Source: Streptomyces sp. KL109B (lineage in GTDB: Bacteria > Actinomycetota > Actinomycetes > Streptomycetales > Streptomycetaceae). From it: DNA of 64,000 nt. Shown here piece by piece: positions 52,403 to 60,184 of this stretch (position 1 is its first letter; every line of letters begins with the position of its first letter). Location: contig NZ_JASERL010000002.1 in the NCBI RefSeq assembly GCF_030766935.1, forward strand, positions 124,001 to 188,000. Reading direction: 5' to 3'. The position numbers and the translations under genes were made by a program. The notes beneath the pieces were generated by a model. It ran no database searches and was not told where the DNA came from. It worked only from the letters and a program-made list of their open reading frames with translations.

Positions 52403-55078
52403 CTACCGCAACCCCCGCCCCGTCTCCAAAACCTCCCGCGCCCTGGCCGCGAGGCCATCCGCCCCACACGTACGAGCCAACTGCAACCCCCGATTGAGCT
52501 CGGACAGCGACCGCGCAGCGATCCCGTACTCGACACGCGCCACCGCGTGTTCGTACGCGCAGGGTGACGCCTCCAAATACGTCACCGCCTTGGCGTACAG
52601 GGTGAGTTGCTTCTGCCCCGACTCCAACGCGGCAGCGCACCGCAACGCCTCACCGATGGCGGTGTCCGTGCCGAAGCGTTCGGCCTGGATGCGGGCCTCG
52701 GTGGCGAGTTCGGCGGCGCGGCGCGGGTCGGTGGGGGCGAGGGCGCGGGCGAGGTCGCAGGCCCAGGGCGCCATGATGGTGTTGTGTCCGCCGCGGGCGG
52801 TGGCCGCCTTGGCCGCGGTCTCCAGTTCGTTGATGCCCTCCTCGACGCGGCCGACGGCCAGCAGCAGCCGCCCCCGCACCGAGTGCGCGTCCGGCAGAAC
52901 CACCGTCGACGGGTACGGCGGACCGAAGGAGTACCGCTCGGCGATCTCCATGGCCTCGTCCGCCTTGCCGCGGGCCAGCAGGGTGTCTATGAGCATGCAC
53001 GCCGCGTCCCAGTGCATGGGCAGCCCGCGCCCGACGCGGTCCGCGAGCCGCAGGCCCTCGCGCAGGAACGCTTCGGCATCGGTGAGCCGACCGCGCCTGC
53101 GATGGACGTATCCCACGAAGGCGTGCGCGAGCGCGAGGTGGCCGCCGCTCCAGCCGGCCGTCTCGTACGTGCGCAGCGCTTCGCTGAACATGCTCTCGGC
53201 GCGGTCGAGCCGGTCCGCGTACAGGTACGAGACGGTGAGCATGGCGAGGACCTCGAAGCCCCATTCGGGGTCGGTCCAGCCGAGGCCCGGCGCGAGGCGG
53301 TTGTTGACCATGGCGCGGTCGCAGCGCTCGACGACCTCCTCCGCGTTCTCCCCGCGGGTCATCGCGTCGAAGGCGCGCAGCATCAGCAGGACCCGCTCCG
53401 GGTTGTCGCGGCCCGCGAGCCGGTCGGCGAGTTCGGCGAGGCGGCGGGAGCGGCCGGGGGAGTCCTCCTCGCCGGTGTGGATGCCTTCCCACATGAAGTG
53501 CATGGCCTGGAGGCGCAGCCGGGCGTGTCCTGGCGCGAGGCGTTCGGCCTCCTCGTCGATGAGCCGCAGCGCCTCCTCCAACTGGTCGTTGTGGACGAGC
53601 GCCTGGGACAGCCGGCACACCGCGTCGACCCGCAGGTCCCCTTCGAGCCCCGGTGTCGTGTCGAGCGCCTCCGTGAGGTGGCCGATGGTGGTGGCGGGCG
53701 AGGTGAGGAGCGTGGCGCAGCCCAGTTCGTAGAGGACTTCGGGGCGCAGTTCGGGCAGCGGCGGCTCAAGGAGGGCCCGCTCCAGGCAGCGGCGGGCGGC
53801 CTCGGGGGCGCCGACGGCGAGGTGTTCGCCCGCGGCGGCGCGCATTTGCTCGACGAGTTCGATGTCGTCGTCCGGGTGCACTTCGAGGAGGTGCCGGGAG
53901 GCCGCGGCGGGGCCGTGCCCGGACGCGGTCACCGCCCAGGCGGCCTGGCCGTGCATGGCGGTGCGGGTGGCGGGCGGGATCGCGTCGTAGACGGCGGAGG
54001 CGATCAGCGGGTGCACGAACTCCAGGGTGCTGTCGTCCCCGTACGTGTCGTCGGTGAGGATGCGGGCGGCGACCAGGCGCTCGGCGCAGCGGCCCGCCTG
54101 CTCCGGGTTCATGCCGGCGAGCAGCGCGGCGAGGCCCGGTTCGATGCGGGTGCCGAGGATGGCGGCGGCCCAGGCGAACCGGGTGGCCTCGGTGCCGAGC
54201 CCTTCGAGCCGGGTGACGAGGCCGCGGCCGCGCGCCGAACTGTTCAGGGCGCGCAGTTCGGCCGCCGAGTCCTCCTCGGGGCGCAGCTCGGCGTCCTGCA
54301 CCTTGGCCAGCAACTCGACGGTCTCGTACGGGTTTCCGCCGGTGACCGCCCACACCTCGCGGCAGAACGGCTCGTCGGCGTACGCGCCGAGGGTGGCACG
54401 GGTGAGGCCCGCGGTGGCGGCGGGGGTGAGGGCGCGCAGCCTGGTGGCGCCGGGGCGGGCGGCGGCGGCCACGGCGTCGAGGCAGGCGGCGGCCCGCGGG
54501 TCCTCGGCCTCGCGCTGCGCGACGACGACGAACACCGGCAGGTCGTCGAGGCGTTCGGCGAACGCGGCGAGCCACTCCAGGGTCTCCAGGTCGGCCCAGT
54601 GCGCGTCGTCGATGAGCAGCACCAGCGGCCAGTGCAGCCGGGCGAGGCGGGCGGCGGCCGCGACGAGTCCGTCGCGCACGCCCTGCGGGTCGGCCTGCCG
54701 CCCGGTGGGCTCGGCGATGCCGAGGGCAGGGCCCGCGATGTCGTACCAGTCGCCGAAGTACTCGCGGGCCTCGTCCTCGGAGAGCGACACGAGGGCGGGC
54801 TGCAGGAGTTGGCGTACGACGTTGAAGGGGACGGAGGTGACGGTCTCGCCGCCGCGCGCGGACCACACGGTGGCCCGCCCTGCCGCCATCTCGCGCACGC
54901 GGGCGAGCAGCGCGGTCTTGCCGATGCCGGCCTCTCCCTTGTAGACGGTGAGGCTGCCCGAGGCCGCGGAGTCCGCGTACAGGTCGTCGAGGGCGCGGGC
55001 CACGACGTCGAGTTCGGGCTCTCGCTCCCAGAGTTGAGGGCCGGAGGGCGCGGCGTCGGCGTGCCGTCCCTGGGTCAT
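52403..55078 (-). CDS. Large AAA-ATPase regulator of LAL type lacking the LuxR DNA-binding domain
   Basis: An 891-residue protein with an N-terminal ATPase (Walker A GEAGIGKTALL at residues 48-58, Walker B PLVLLIDDAHWAD near 150) and a long alpha-helical TPR-like C-terminal half (RSRRLAELADRLAG, GRLTDAEAFLREGLRLADRVGRG). This matches MalT/LAL regulators, but those end in a LuxR helix-turn-helix after LTPSERRVAELAA-like sequence. Here the protein stops at AREVLETGRGLR without it. The ATG follows AGGAGG by seven bases. It may be a truncated gene or a signalling ATPase acting through another protein. Confidence 0.85.
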   Translation of the reverse strand: MTQGRHADAAPSGPQLWEREPELDVVARALDDLYADSAASGSLTVYKGEAGIGKTALLARVREMAAGRATVWSARGGETVTSVPFNVVRQLLQPALVSLSEDEAREYFGDWYDIAGPALGIAEPTGRQADPQGVRDGLVAAAARLARLHWPLVLLIDDAHWADLETLEWLAAFAERLDDLPVFVVVAQREAEDPRAAACLDAVAAAARPGATRLRALTPAATAGLTRATLGAYADEPFCREVWAVTGGNPYETVELLAKVQDAELRPEEDSAAELRALNSSARGRGLVTRLEGLGTEATRFAWAAAILGTRIEPGLAALLAGMNPEQAGRCAERLVAARILTDDTYGDDSTLEFVHPLIASAVYDAIPPATRTAMHGQAAWAVTASGHGPAAASRHLLEVHPDDDIELVEQMRAAAGEHLAVGAPEAARRCLERALLEPPLPELRPEVLYELGCATLLTSPATTIGHLTEALDTTPGLEGDLRVDAVCRLSQALVHNDQLEEALRLIDEEAERLAPGHARLRLQAMHFMWEGIHTGEEDSPGRSRRLAELADRLAGRDNPERVLLMLRAFDAMTRGENAEEVVERCDRAMVNNRLAPGLGWTDPEWGFEVLAMLTVSYLYADRLDRAESMFSEALRTYETAGWSGGHLALAHAFVGYVHRRRGRLTDAEAFLREGLRLADRVGRGLPMHWDAACMLIDTLLARGKADEAMEIAERYSFGPPYPSTVVLPDAHSVRGRLLLAVGRVEEGINELETAAKAATARGGHNTIMAPWACDLARALAPTDPRRAAELATEARIQAERFGTDTAIGEALRCAAALESGQKQLTLYAKAVTYLEASPCAYEHAVARVEYGIAARSLSELNRGLQLARTCGADGLAARAREVLETGRGLR

Positions 55079-55318
55079 CCCGCAGCCTCCTGTAGTCACA
55101 TGGATTGATCGACGTACCGGTCACGAGACTAGTCGGGGAGCCCTTCGCTTCGTGGGGCCTCGCGACAGCCGGTGACATTTGGTCGGAGATGGGGGTCTCT
55201 GGGCCGGAGTTGAGGGCCTCGGAACGCCACGGTAACGATCGCGACCGCAATAACGATCCCGTCGGCAATGCCGCCCCCTCTCATCTCCTTTTCAGCCGCG
55301 CCTCATACTGTTCCGTCC

Positions 55319-56323
55319 ATGACGTCGCAGACTCCCGCAGGCTGGTACCCCGATCCGGGGCAGGTGCCAGGCGGCCCGCGCACCGAACGCTGGTGGGACG
55401 GCGCCCGCTGGACCGACCAGACCCGCCCCGCCGCCACGACCCCGCCGCCGCCCGAGACGAATCCGGCATACCCCAACTACCCGGGCGATCCGGGGCAGTT
55501 GCCGTCCAAGCCGCGCGGCCGGGGGCGAATAGCCATCGCCGCGGGCATCGCGGTCGTGGTGCTCGCGGGCATCGGAACCGGCGTCTACGCGCTCACCTCG
55601 GGTGGCGGCGGCGGAAAGAACGAGAAGGCGGACTCCCGCTCGGAGCACCCCGGGAGCCCCGAGGACCCCAAGGACCCCAAGGACCCGAAGGGGCAGGGCG
55701 GTCCGGGCGACGGCGAGAGCCCGTCCCCGGACTCGCCCGGGTCCTCCCCTCGCCCGCCACTCGACGAGGGGTACGCCACCGACGTCGGCAACGGCGTCGC
55801 GATCCCGGTCATCAAGAACTGGACCGGCACCGACGGCCTGGGCCTCGCCGGCGTCACGGTCGGCCCGTACCCGTGCCCCAACGCCCCGGACCAGAGCTGC
55901 GTGAAGGGCGGCGCGACCACGTCGTCGGCGAAGCGCCTCAAGCTCGACGCGAAGGCGCCCGAGGCGGCCGCGAAGGAGGACATCGCCAAGAACGCGAAGT
56001 CGTCCTACGGCGGCAAGACCTACGAGGGGATCACGAAGCACAAGGAGCTGTTCTCGAAGGCGGTCACGGTCGCCGGGCAGAAGGGCTACCGGGTGCGCTG
56101 GAGCGTGGAGACGAAGTCGGGCGTCGACGCGTGGGTGGAGTCCGTCGCCTTCCGCTCGCCCGCCAACCCGGGCAAGCTCGTCGTGCTGCGCGCCGGCGTG
56201 GACGTCCCGCGCACCGCCATGGACAAGGCGAAGGGCCCGGACGCCGGGTCGATCGACAAGATCGTCAAGGGCGTCAAGAAGGCCGAGGTCACCGGCGACG
56301 GCGACACCGGCGAGAACGTCTGA
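55319..56323 (+). CDS. DUF2510 membrane protein with extracytoplasmic domain
   Basis: A 334-residue protein. The N-terminal DUF2510 module is TPAGWYPDPGQVPGG...RWWDGARWTDQTRP (residues 4-40), followed by a Pro-rich linker, one transmembrane helix (IAIAAGIAVVVLAGIGTGVYAL) and a charged low-complexity stretch (PEDPKDPKDPKG). The rest is a globular exterior domain containing two Cys (YPCPNAPDQSC). The function is unknown. CATACT at 55304-55309 is a plausible -10 box ten bases before the ATG, so the mRNA is probably leaderless. It is divergent from the AAA regulator. Confidence 0.85.
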   Translation: MTSQTPAGWYPDPGQVPGGPRTERWWDGARWTDQTRPAATTPPPPETNPAYPNYPGDPGQLPSKPRGRGRIAIAAGIAVVVLAGIGTGVYALTSGGGGGKNEKADSRSEHPGSPEDPKDPKDPKGQGGPGDGESPSPDSPGSSPRPPLDEGYATDVGNGVAIPVIKNWTGTDGLGLAGVTVGPYPCPNAPDQSCVKGGATTSSAKRLKLDAKAPEAAAKEDIAKNAKSSYGGKTYEGITKHKELFSKAVTVAGQKGYRVRWSVETKSGVDAWVESVAFRSPANPGKLVVLRAGVDVPRTAMDKAKGPDAGSIDKIVKGVKKAEVTGDGDTGENV

Positions 56324-56344
56324 GCCCACCCGTCGGGGGAGATT

Positions 56345-56390
56345 CGGCCGGGCGGGTCCCCCTCCGCTCAAGGAGGAACCCGCCCGGCCG
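56345..56390. terminator. Strong bidirectional terminator hairpin
   Basis: CGGCCGGGCGGGT (56345-56357) pairs perfectly with ACCCGCCCGGCCG (56378-56390), a 13-bp stem, and the loop contains a further CCTCC/GGAGG stem. It lies 21 bp after the DUF2510 stop and 81 bp from the end of the convergent TetR gene. It is the most stable hairpin I noticed in the window. Confidence 0.75.
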
Positions 56391-56471
56391 GGGGTGCGCG
56401 CCGCCCCCGTCCCCACGGTGCGGCGCGGGCAGACCACCGGCCGGTCATCCCTGCGGCCGGCGGCCTCCCGT

Positions 56472-57113
56472 TCAGATGGTCCGACCCTCCGGGGTCAGAC
56501 CGAGCCCCGGAAGCAGCGCGCGCTCCACGAAGCGGACCAGGTACTCCGCGTCGGCGTCGCGCCCTTCCAGGATGGGCCGGCTGCGCATGACTCCGAAGAG
56601 CTGCGCCGCCAGGTAGGGCAGTGCGGGATGGTCCGCGGCGATCTCGCCGCGCTCCACCGCGCGCTTCACCATCGCGTCGATCGACGCGAGTTCCGGCTCG
56701 ATCAGCGCCTCGCGCAGCGCGCCCTTCAGCTCGTCGTCCTGGAGGGCGGCGTGCCCGAGGGCCTGTACGAGGACGGTGTCCGGTCTGGCCTGCGACGCCG
56801 CGTTGCGCGCGGCGGCCACGAGGTCCCCCGCGAGCGTACCCGTATCGGCTGTGAAGAACTTGGCGCACCGTCCGGCCCGCAGCGCCGCGGCCACGAGCTG
56901 CGGCTTCGTCTTCCACTGCCGGTAGAGCGTGGACTTGCTGCAACAGGCCTGAGCGGCGACGCCCTCCATGGTGAGCGCCCCGTACCCCTGCTCCCGCAGC
57001 TGTTCGAGGACCACGTCGAAGAACTCCTGGGCCCGCTCCGGGCTGATCTTCGAGCGGCGCGAGGCGGTGGGTGCGGCCTCGGTGGCCCCGGTGGCCTTGT
57101 CTCGCGTCGTCAT
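56472..57113 (-). CDS. TetR family transcriptional regulator
   Basis: A 213-residue repressor. The helix-turn-helix is in ALTMEGVAAQACCSKSTLYRQWKTKPQLV (residues about 45-73), with two adjacent cysteines in the recognition region. The C-terminal domain ends LVRFVERALLPGLGLTPE and belongs to the TetR_C type found in AcrR-like proteins. The ATG before TTRDKATGATEAA follows GAGGAG by eight bases. It is divergent from the PAP2-DMT operon; a 54-bp palindrome fills the promoter region between them, so it very probably regulates both directions. Confidence 0.92.
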   Translation of the reverse strand: MTTRDKATGATEAAPTASRRSKISPERAQEFFDVVLEQLREQGYGALTMEGVAAQACCSKSTLYRQWKTKPQLVAAALRAGRCAKFFTADTGTLAGDLVAAARNAASQARPDTVLVQALGHAALQDDELKGALREALIEPELASIDAMVKRAVERGEIAADHPALPYLAAQLFGVMRSRPILEGRDADAEYLVRFVERALLPGLGLTPEGRTI

Positions 57114-57163
57114 GGCCCTCACTCCTCGGGTCGGCGGCAGTGTCGATGAGATCACACCGGCCT

Positions 57164-57217
57164 ATCGATACGCCAGTGTACCGGTACGCCACCGTATCGG
57201 TACACTGGCGTATCGAT
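57164..57217. promoter_or_regulatory. 54-bp palindrome with mirrored promoters between TetR and PAP2 genes
   Basis: The left arm at 57164-57183 (ATCGATACGCCAGTGTACCG) and the right arm at 57198-57217 are perfect reverse complements over 20 bp, with a 14-base centre. The right arm ends inside the PAP2 ATG (57216). TACACT occurs in both arms (57201-57206 forward; 57175-57180 on the other strand), spaced as -10 boxes for the divergent genes. GTACCGGTAC (57178-57187) is a further internal palindrome. TetR binding here would shut both promoters. Confidence 0.8.
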
Positions 57218-58241
57218 GAACGGGAACACACAGGAGCCGCGGCAGCACGGGCAGCACGCCGCCCGGCCACCCCTGATACGCGAGCTGCTGCTGGTCGTGG
57301 GGCTTTTCCTCGTCTACAAGCTCGGCCGGCAACTGGCCAACGGCCACACCGCCGAGGCCTTCCACAACGCCGACCGCGTGTGGAGCTTCGAGCGCGCCGC
57401 GCACCTCCCCGGCGAGGGCGCGGTGCAGGACGTCCTGCTGAGCAGCGACACCCTCGTCCACGCCGCGAACGTGTATTACGCGTCCGTGCACTTCCCGGCG
57501 ACGATCGCGCTGCTCGTCTTCCTCTATCTGCGCCGCCCGCGCCACTACCTGTGGACGCGCCGCGCGCTCGCCGCGCTCACGGCGGCGGCGCTCGTGCTGC
57601 ACCTGACGTTCCCGCTGGCGCCCCCGCGGCTGCTCGCCGCCACGCACCTCGTCGACACGGCGCAGGTCTACGGCCCCTCGGTGTACGCCGCGAAGCCGGC
57701 CACGGACACGATGGCCAACCAGTTCGCGGCGATGCCCTCGCTGCACTTCGGCTGGGCCCTGATGGTCGCGATCGGCCTGATCGCCGCGGTCCGCTCGCGG
57801 TGGCGCTGGCTGTGGCTCCTTCACCCGCTGGTCACGCTGCTGGTGATCGTCGGCACCGCCAACCACTACTGGCTGGACACGATCGTCGCGACGCTGCTGC
57901 TCGGCGCCGCGCTCGCCGTGATCCGCCTGCCGCGCTCGATCGAACCGGCCACCGGCTTCTGGCGCCACCTGTTCCCGGTGCCCGCCCCCGCGACGGCGCC
58001 GCACATCGCGGACTTCCACGCCACCCCGACGCCCTGGACGACTCCGGCCGCGGCCACGCTCCGTACGCCGCCGGGCTCGCTCACGGTCGCCGACGTGCTC
58101 GACGCGGCGCCCCCGAGACACATCCCGGTCCAGGTGTCACGGACCCCGGGCTCCACGTCGGCCGTGACCTCGGCCGTGACCTCGCCCCAGCCCGTCACCC
58201 AGCCCCTCGCCCACCCCGTCGTCACCGGAGCGGCACGATGA
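57216..58241 (+). CDS. PAP2 family membrane phosphatase/phosphotransferase
   Basis: A 341-residue membrane protein with about six helices. The PAP2 active-site motifs are MPSLHFGWAL and GTANHYWLDTIVA; the classic first KxxxxxxRP motif is not seen, which resembles the PAP2_3/inositol-phosphotransferase group. It may dephosphorylate or transfer head groups of lipids or polyprenyl phosphates. The last 90 residues are a Pro/Ala/Thr-rich cytoplasmic tail. No ribosome-binding site precedes the ATG, which overlaps the palindrome, so it is probably leaderless. It overlaps the next gene by four bases. Confidence 0.88.
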   Translation: MNGNTQEPRQHGQHAARPPLIRELLLVVGLFLVYKLGRQLANGHTAEAFHNADRVWSFERAAHLPGEGAVQDVLLSSDTLVHAANVYYASVHFPATIALLVFLYLRRPRHYLWTRRALAALTAAALVLHLTFPLAPPRLLAATHLVDTAQVYGPSVYAAKPATDTMANQFAAMPSLHFGWALMVAIGLIAAVRSRWRWLWLLHPLVTLLVIVGTANHYWLDTIVATLLLGAALAVIRLPRSIEPATGFWRHLFPVPAPATAPHIADFHATPTPWTTPAAATLRTPPGSLTVADVLDAAPPRHIPVQVSRTPGSTSAVTSAVTSPQPVTQPLAHPVVTGAAR

Positions 58242-59155
58242 CCGCCACCCTGCTCGCCGTCGCGCTCTCCCTCGTCTCCGCCGTGGCGTACGCCGCCGCG
58301 GCCGTGGCCCAGGAACGGCTCGCCGCGAGGTCGGGGGCGGGCACGTTGCGGCTGCTCGGGACGGGGGCCTGGTGGTGGTCTGTCGGCCTCAACGCCTCGG
58401 CCGCGCTGCTGCACGTCGCCGCGCTCAAGTACGGCCCGCTCACCCTGGTCCAGCCCCTGGGCGCGCTCACGCTCGTCGCGGCGGTACCGCTGGGCGCGCG
58501 GCTGGCGGGGCGTCGGGTCACGGCGGGCGAATGGCGCGGCACCGCCCTCACCCTCGCGGGCCTCGGCGCCCTCCTCGTCACGGCCTCAGGGCCCGCCCCC
58601 GACGACACGCTCTCGCTGCCCGAGGCCCTGGGCGTCGCCGGAGTCACGGCGGCCCTCATCGGCGTGCTCTCCCGCCGCGGCGCGAAGCCGGGCCTGCGCC
58701 ACGCCACCGCCTCCGGCATCGCATCGGGCGTCGCCTCCGCCCTCACCCAGACCGTGACGGTCGCGGTCACCGACCGCTCGGGCCCGCTGCTCGACGTACG
58801 AGTGATCGCGGTCGCCCTCCTGGTCGCGGCCTTCGCCGCGGGCGGCCTCCTCCTGTCCCAGACCGCCTACCGCGGCGGCCTCGGCGCCCCCTTGGCCATG
58901 GTCACCCTCGCCAACCCAGTAGCCGCCTCACTCATCGGCCTGGCCCTCCTGGGCGAACACCTCCAGGGCGGAGCGGCCGGCTGGGCCCTCGCAACCCTGG
59001 GCGCTCTCCTGGCCACGGCCGGCGTTGTCCTTCTCACACACACCACGACACAGGACACCCCTGCGTCGACCGGGACACCAGGTGAGCCCCATCAAGCCCC
59101 TGCGGCGATTGAGCAGCGGGGTCCGGGGCAGAGCCCCGTGCCCGCAACAACGTAG
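58238..59155 (+). CDS. DMT-superfamily (EamA-like) membrane protein with repeat-encoded tail
   Basis: A 305-residue protein with about nine or ten hydrophobic helices, from LLAVALSLVSAVAYAAAAVAQE to GWALATLGALLATAGVVLLTH. YGPLTLVQPLGALTLVAAVPLGARL and MVTLANPVAASLIGLALLGEHL are the duplicated DMT signatures. The substrate is unknown. Its ATG overlaps the PAP2 stop (ATGA), so the two are coupled. The last residues, HQAPAAIEQRGPGQSP, are a translation of the 46-bp dispersed repeat, so the C-terminus has been replaced or extended by it. Confidence 0.88.
   Translation: MTATLLAVALSLVSAVAYAAAAVAQERLAARSGAGTLRLLGTGAWWWSVGLNASAALLHVAALKYGPLTLVQPLGALTLVAAVPLGARLAGRRVTAGEWRGTALTLAGLGALLVTASGPAPDDTLSLPEALGVAGVTAALIGVLSRRGAKPGLRHATASGIASGVASALTQTVTVAVTDRSGPLLDVRVIAVALLVAAFAAGGLLLSQTAYRGGLGAPLAMVTLANPVAASLIGLALLGEHLQGGAAGWALATLGALLATAGVVLLTHTTTQDTPASTGTPGEPHQAPAAIEQRGPGQSPVPATT
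59093..59138. repeat. Dispersed repeat inside the 3' end of the DMT gene
   Basis: A full forward copy, CAAGCCCCTGCGGCGATTGA to CAGAGCCCCG, lying within the coding frame and ending 17 bp before the stop codon. It is open in this frame and thus encodes the tail of the membrane protein; its hairpin may also end the operon. Confidence 0.9.
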
Positions 59156-59175
59156 GACCGCAACGGGAGCACGGC

Positions 59176-60156
59176 TCACCCGAACCCGCGTGAGTCCTGC
59201 TTCAACGCCGTGTCAACGGTCAACGCCGTCGCGACAACAAGGCTCAACAACGGCTCCGGCAACTGATAGTGCACCTGCAACACATAGTTGTCGGCCGTCG
59301 TGAACATCGTCTTCGCCAGCCCCTCCCACGTCTTCGTGATCCGCGCGACCTCGTTGTCCGCGTGGTCGACGATCGCGAAGTTCCAGGCCCGCCAGTTCTC
59401 CGCCTTGATGGCGCCGACCTGCTGCCCGTTCACGTTCATCGCGAAGTTGATCTTCCCGATGGCGTTCTGCTGGACGATCTCTCCGACCGGCGACCCGTCG
59501 GGCCGCTCGACGAGCACCTTCGACTTGATGAACTTCGCCGGCCGCGTGAGCACCATGAGCGGCTGCCCGTACGCGTCCCGGATCTCCAGCTTGTGCGTCA
59601 TGAACTGGTCGACGCTGGCGACGAACCGCAGCGCCTTCTTCATGGCGCTCTGGCCGATCTGGACCACGGATCCCAGCGGATTGCCGTGCTGATCCATGAC
59701 GCTGTACTCGTTCGTCAGCTCGATCAGCTTGGCCTTCTGGTTCACGACGAGCACCGGCTCGGTGAACAGCGTGCCGCCACCCTGGCCTGCCCCGGCGACC
59801 CCGGCCTGCTGCCGCACCTGACGCTGCACCTTCGCGGGATCGGTGTACTGCGGCTGGGGCTGGCCGTACGGCGGCTGCTGGGGCTGGCCGTACTGCGGCT
59901 GCGCTTGCTGCTGCGGCTGCGCGAACGGCTGCTGCGGCTGGGGCTGAGCCGGCGCGAACTGCGGCTGCTGCGGCTGCGCTTGCGCTTGTTGTTGCTGCTG
60001 CGGCACCTGCGCCTGAGCCGGTGCCTGCGCCTGCACCTGCACCTGCGCGGCATGCGTGTGCTCGGTCCACTGGGCGCCGTCCCACCACCGCAGGGTCTGG
60101 GGGGTTCCCTGGGGGTCCGGGTACCAGCCTGCCGGGGTGTTCGAATGCGTCGTCAC
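59176..60156 (-). CDS. DUF2510 / phospholipid scramblase-like protein with Gln-rich linker
   Basis: A 326-residue protein. Residues 6-35 are a DUF2510 module (NTPAGWYPDPQGTPQTLRWW). Residues about 36-118 are a low-complexity linker very rich in Gln, Pro and Ala (QAQVPQQQQQAQAQPQQPQF). The rest is a scramblase/LURP-one-type beta-barrel (TEPVLVVNQKAKLIELTNEYSVMDQHGNPLGSVVQIGQ at its start) ending in a hydrophobic helix LSLVVATALTVDTAL. GTG is the start. Actinobacterial relatives are uncharacterised; membrane or lipid interaction is plausible. It lies 28 bp from the carboxylesterase gene on the same strand. Confidence 0.88.
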   Translation of the reverse strand: MTTHSNTPAGWYPDPQGTPQTLRWWDGAQWTEHTHAAQVQVQAQAPAQAQVPQQQQQAQAQPQQPQFAPAQPQPQQPFAQPQQQAQPQYGQPQQPPYGQPQPQYTDPAKVQRQVRQQAGVAGAGQGGGTLFTEPVLVVNQKAKLIELTNEYSVMDQHGNPLGSVVQIGQSAMKKALRFVASVDQFMTHKLEIRDAYGQPLMVLTRPAKFIKSKVLVERPDGSPVGEIVQQNAIGKINFAMNVNGQQVGAIKAENWRAWNFAIVDHADNEVARITKTWEGLAKTMFTTADNYVLQVHYQLPEPLLSLVVATALTVDTALKQDSRGFG

Positions 60157-60184
60157 CGGGGCACACTATCGCGGGCCAGGGGCC

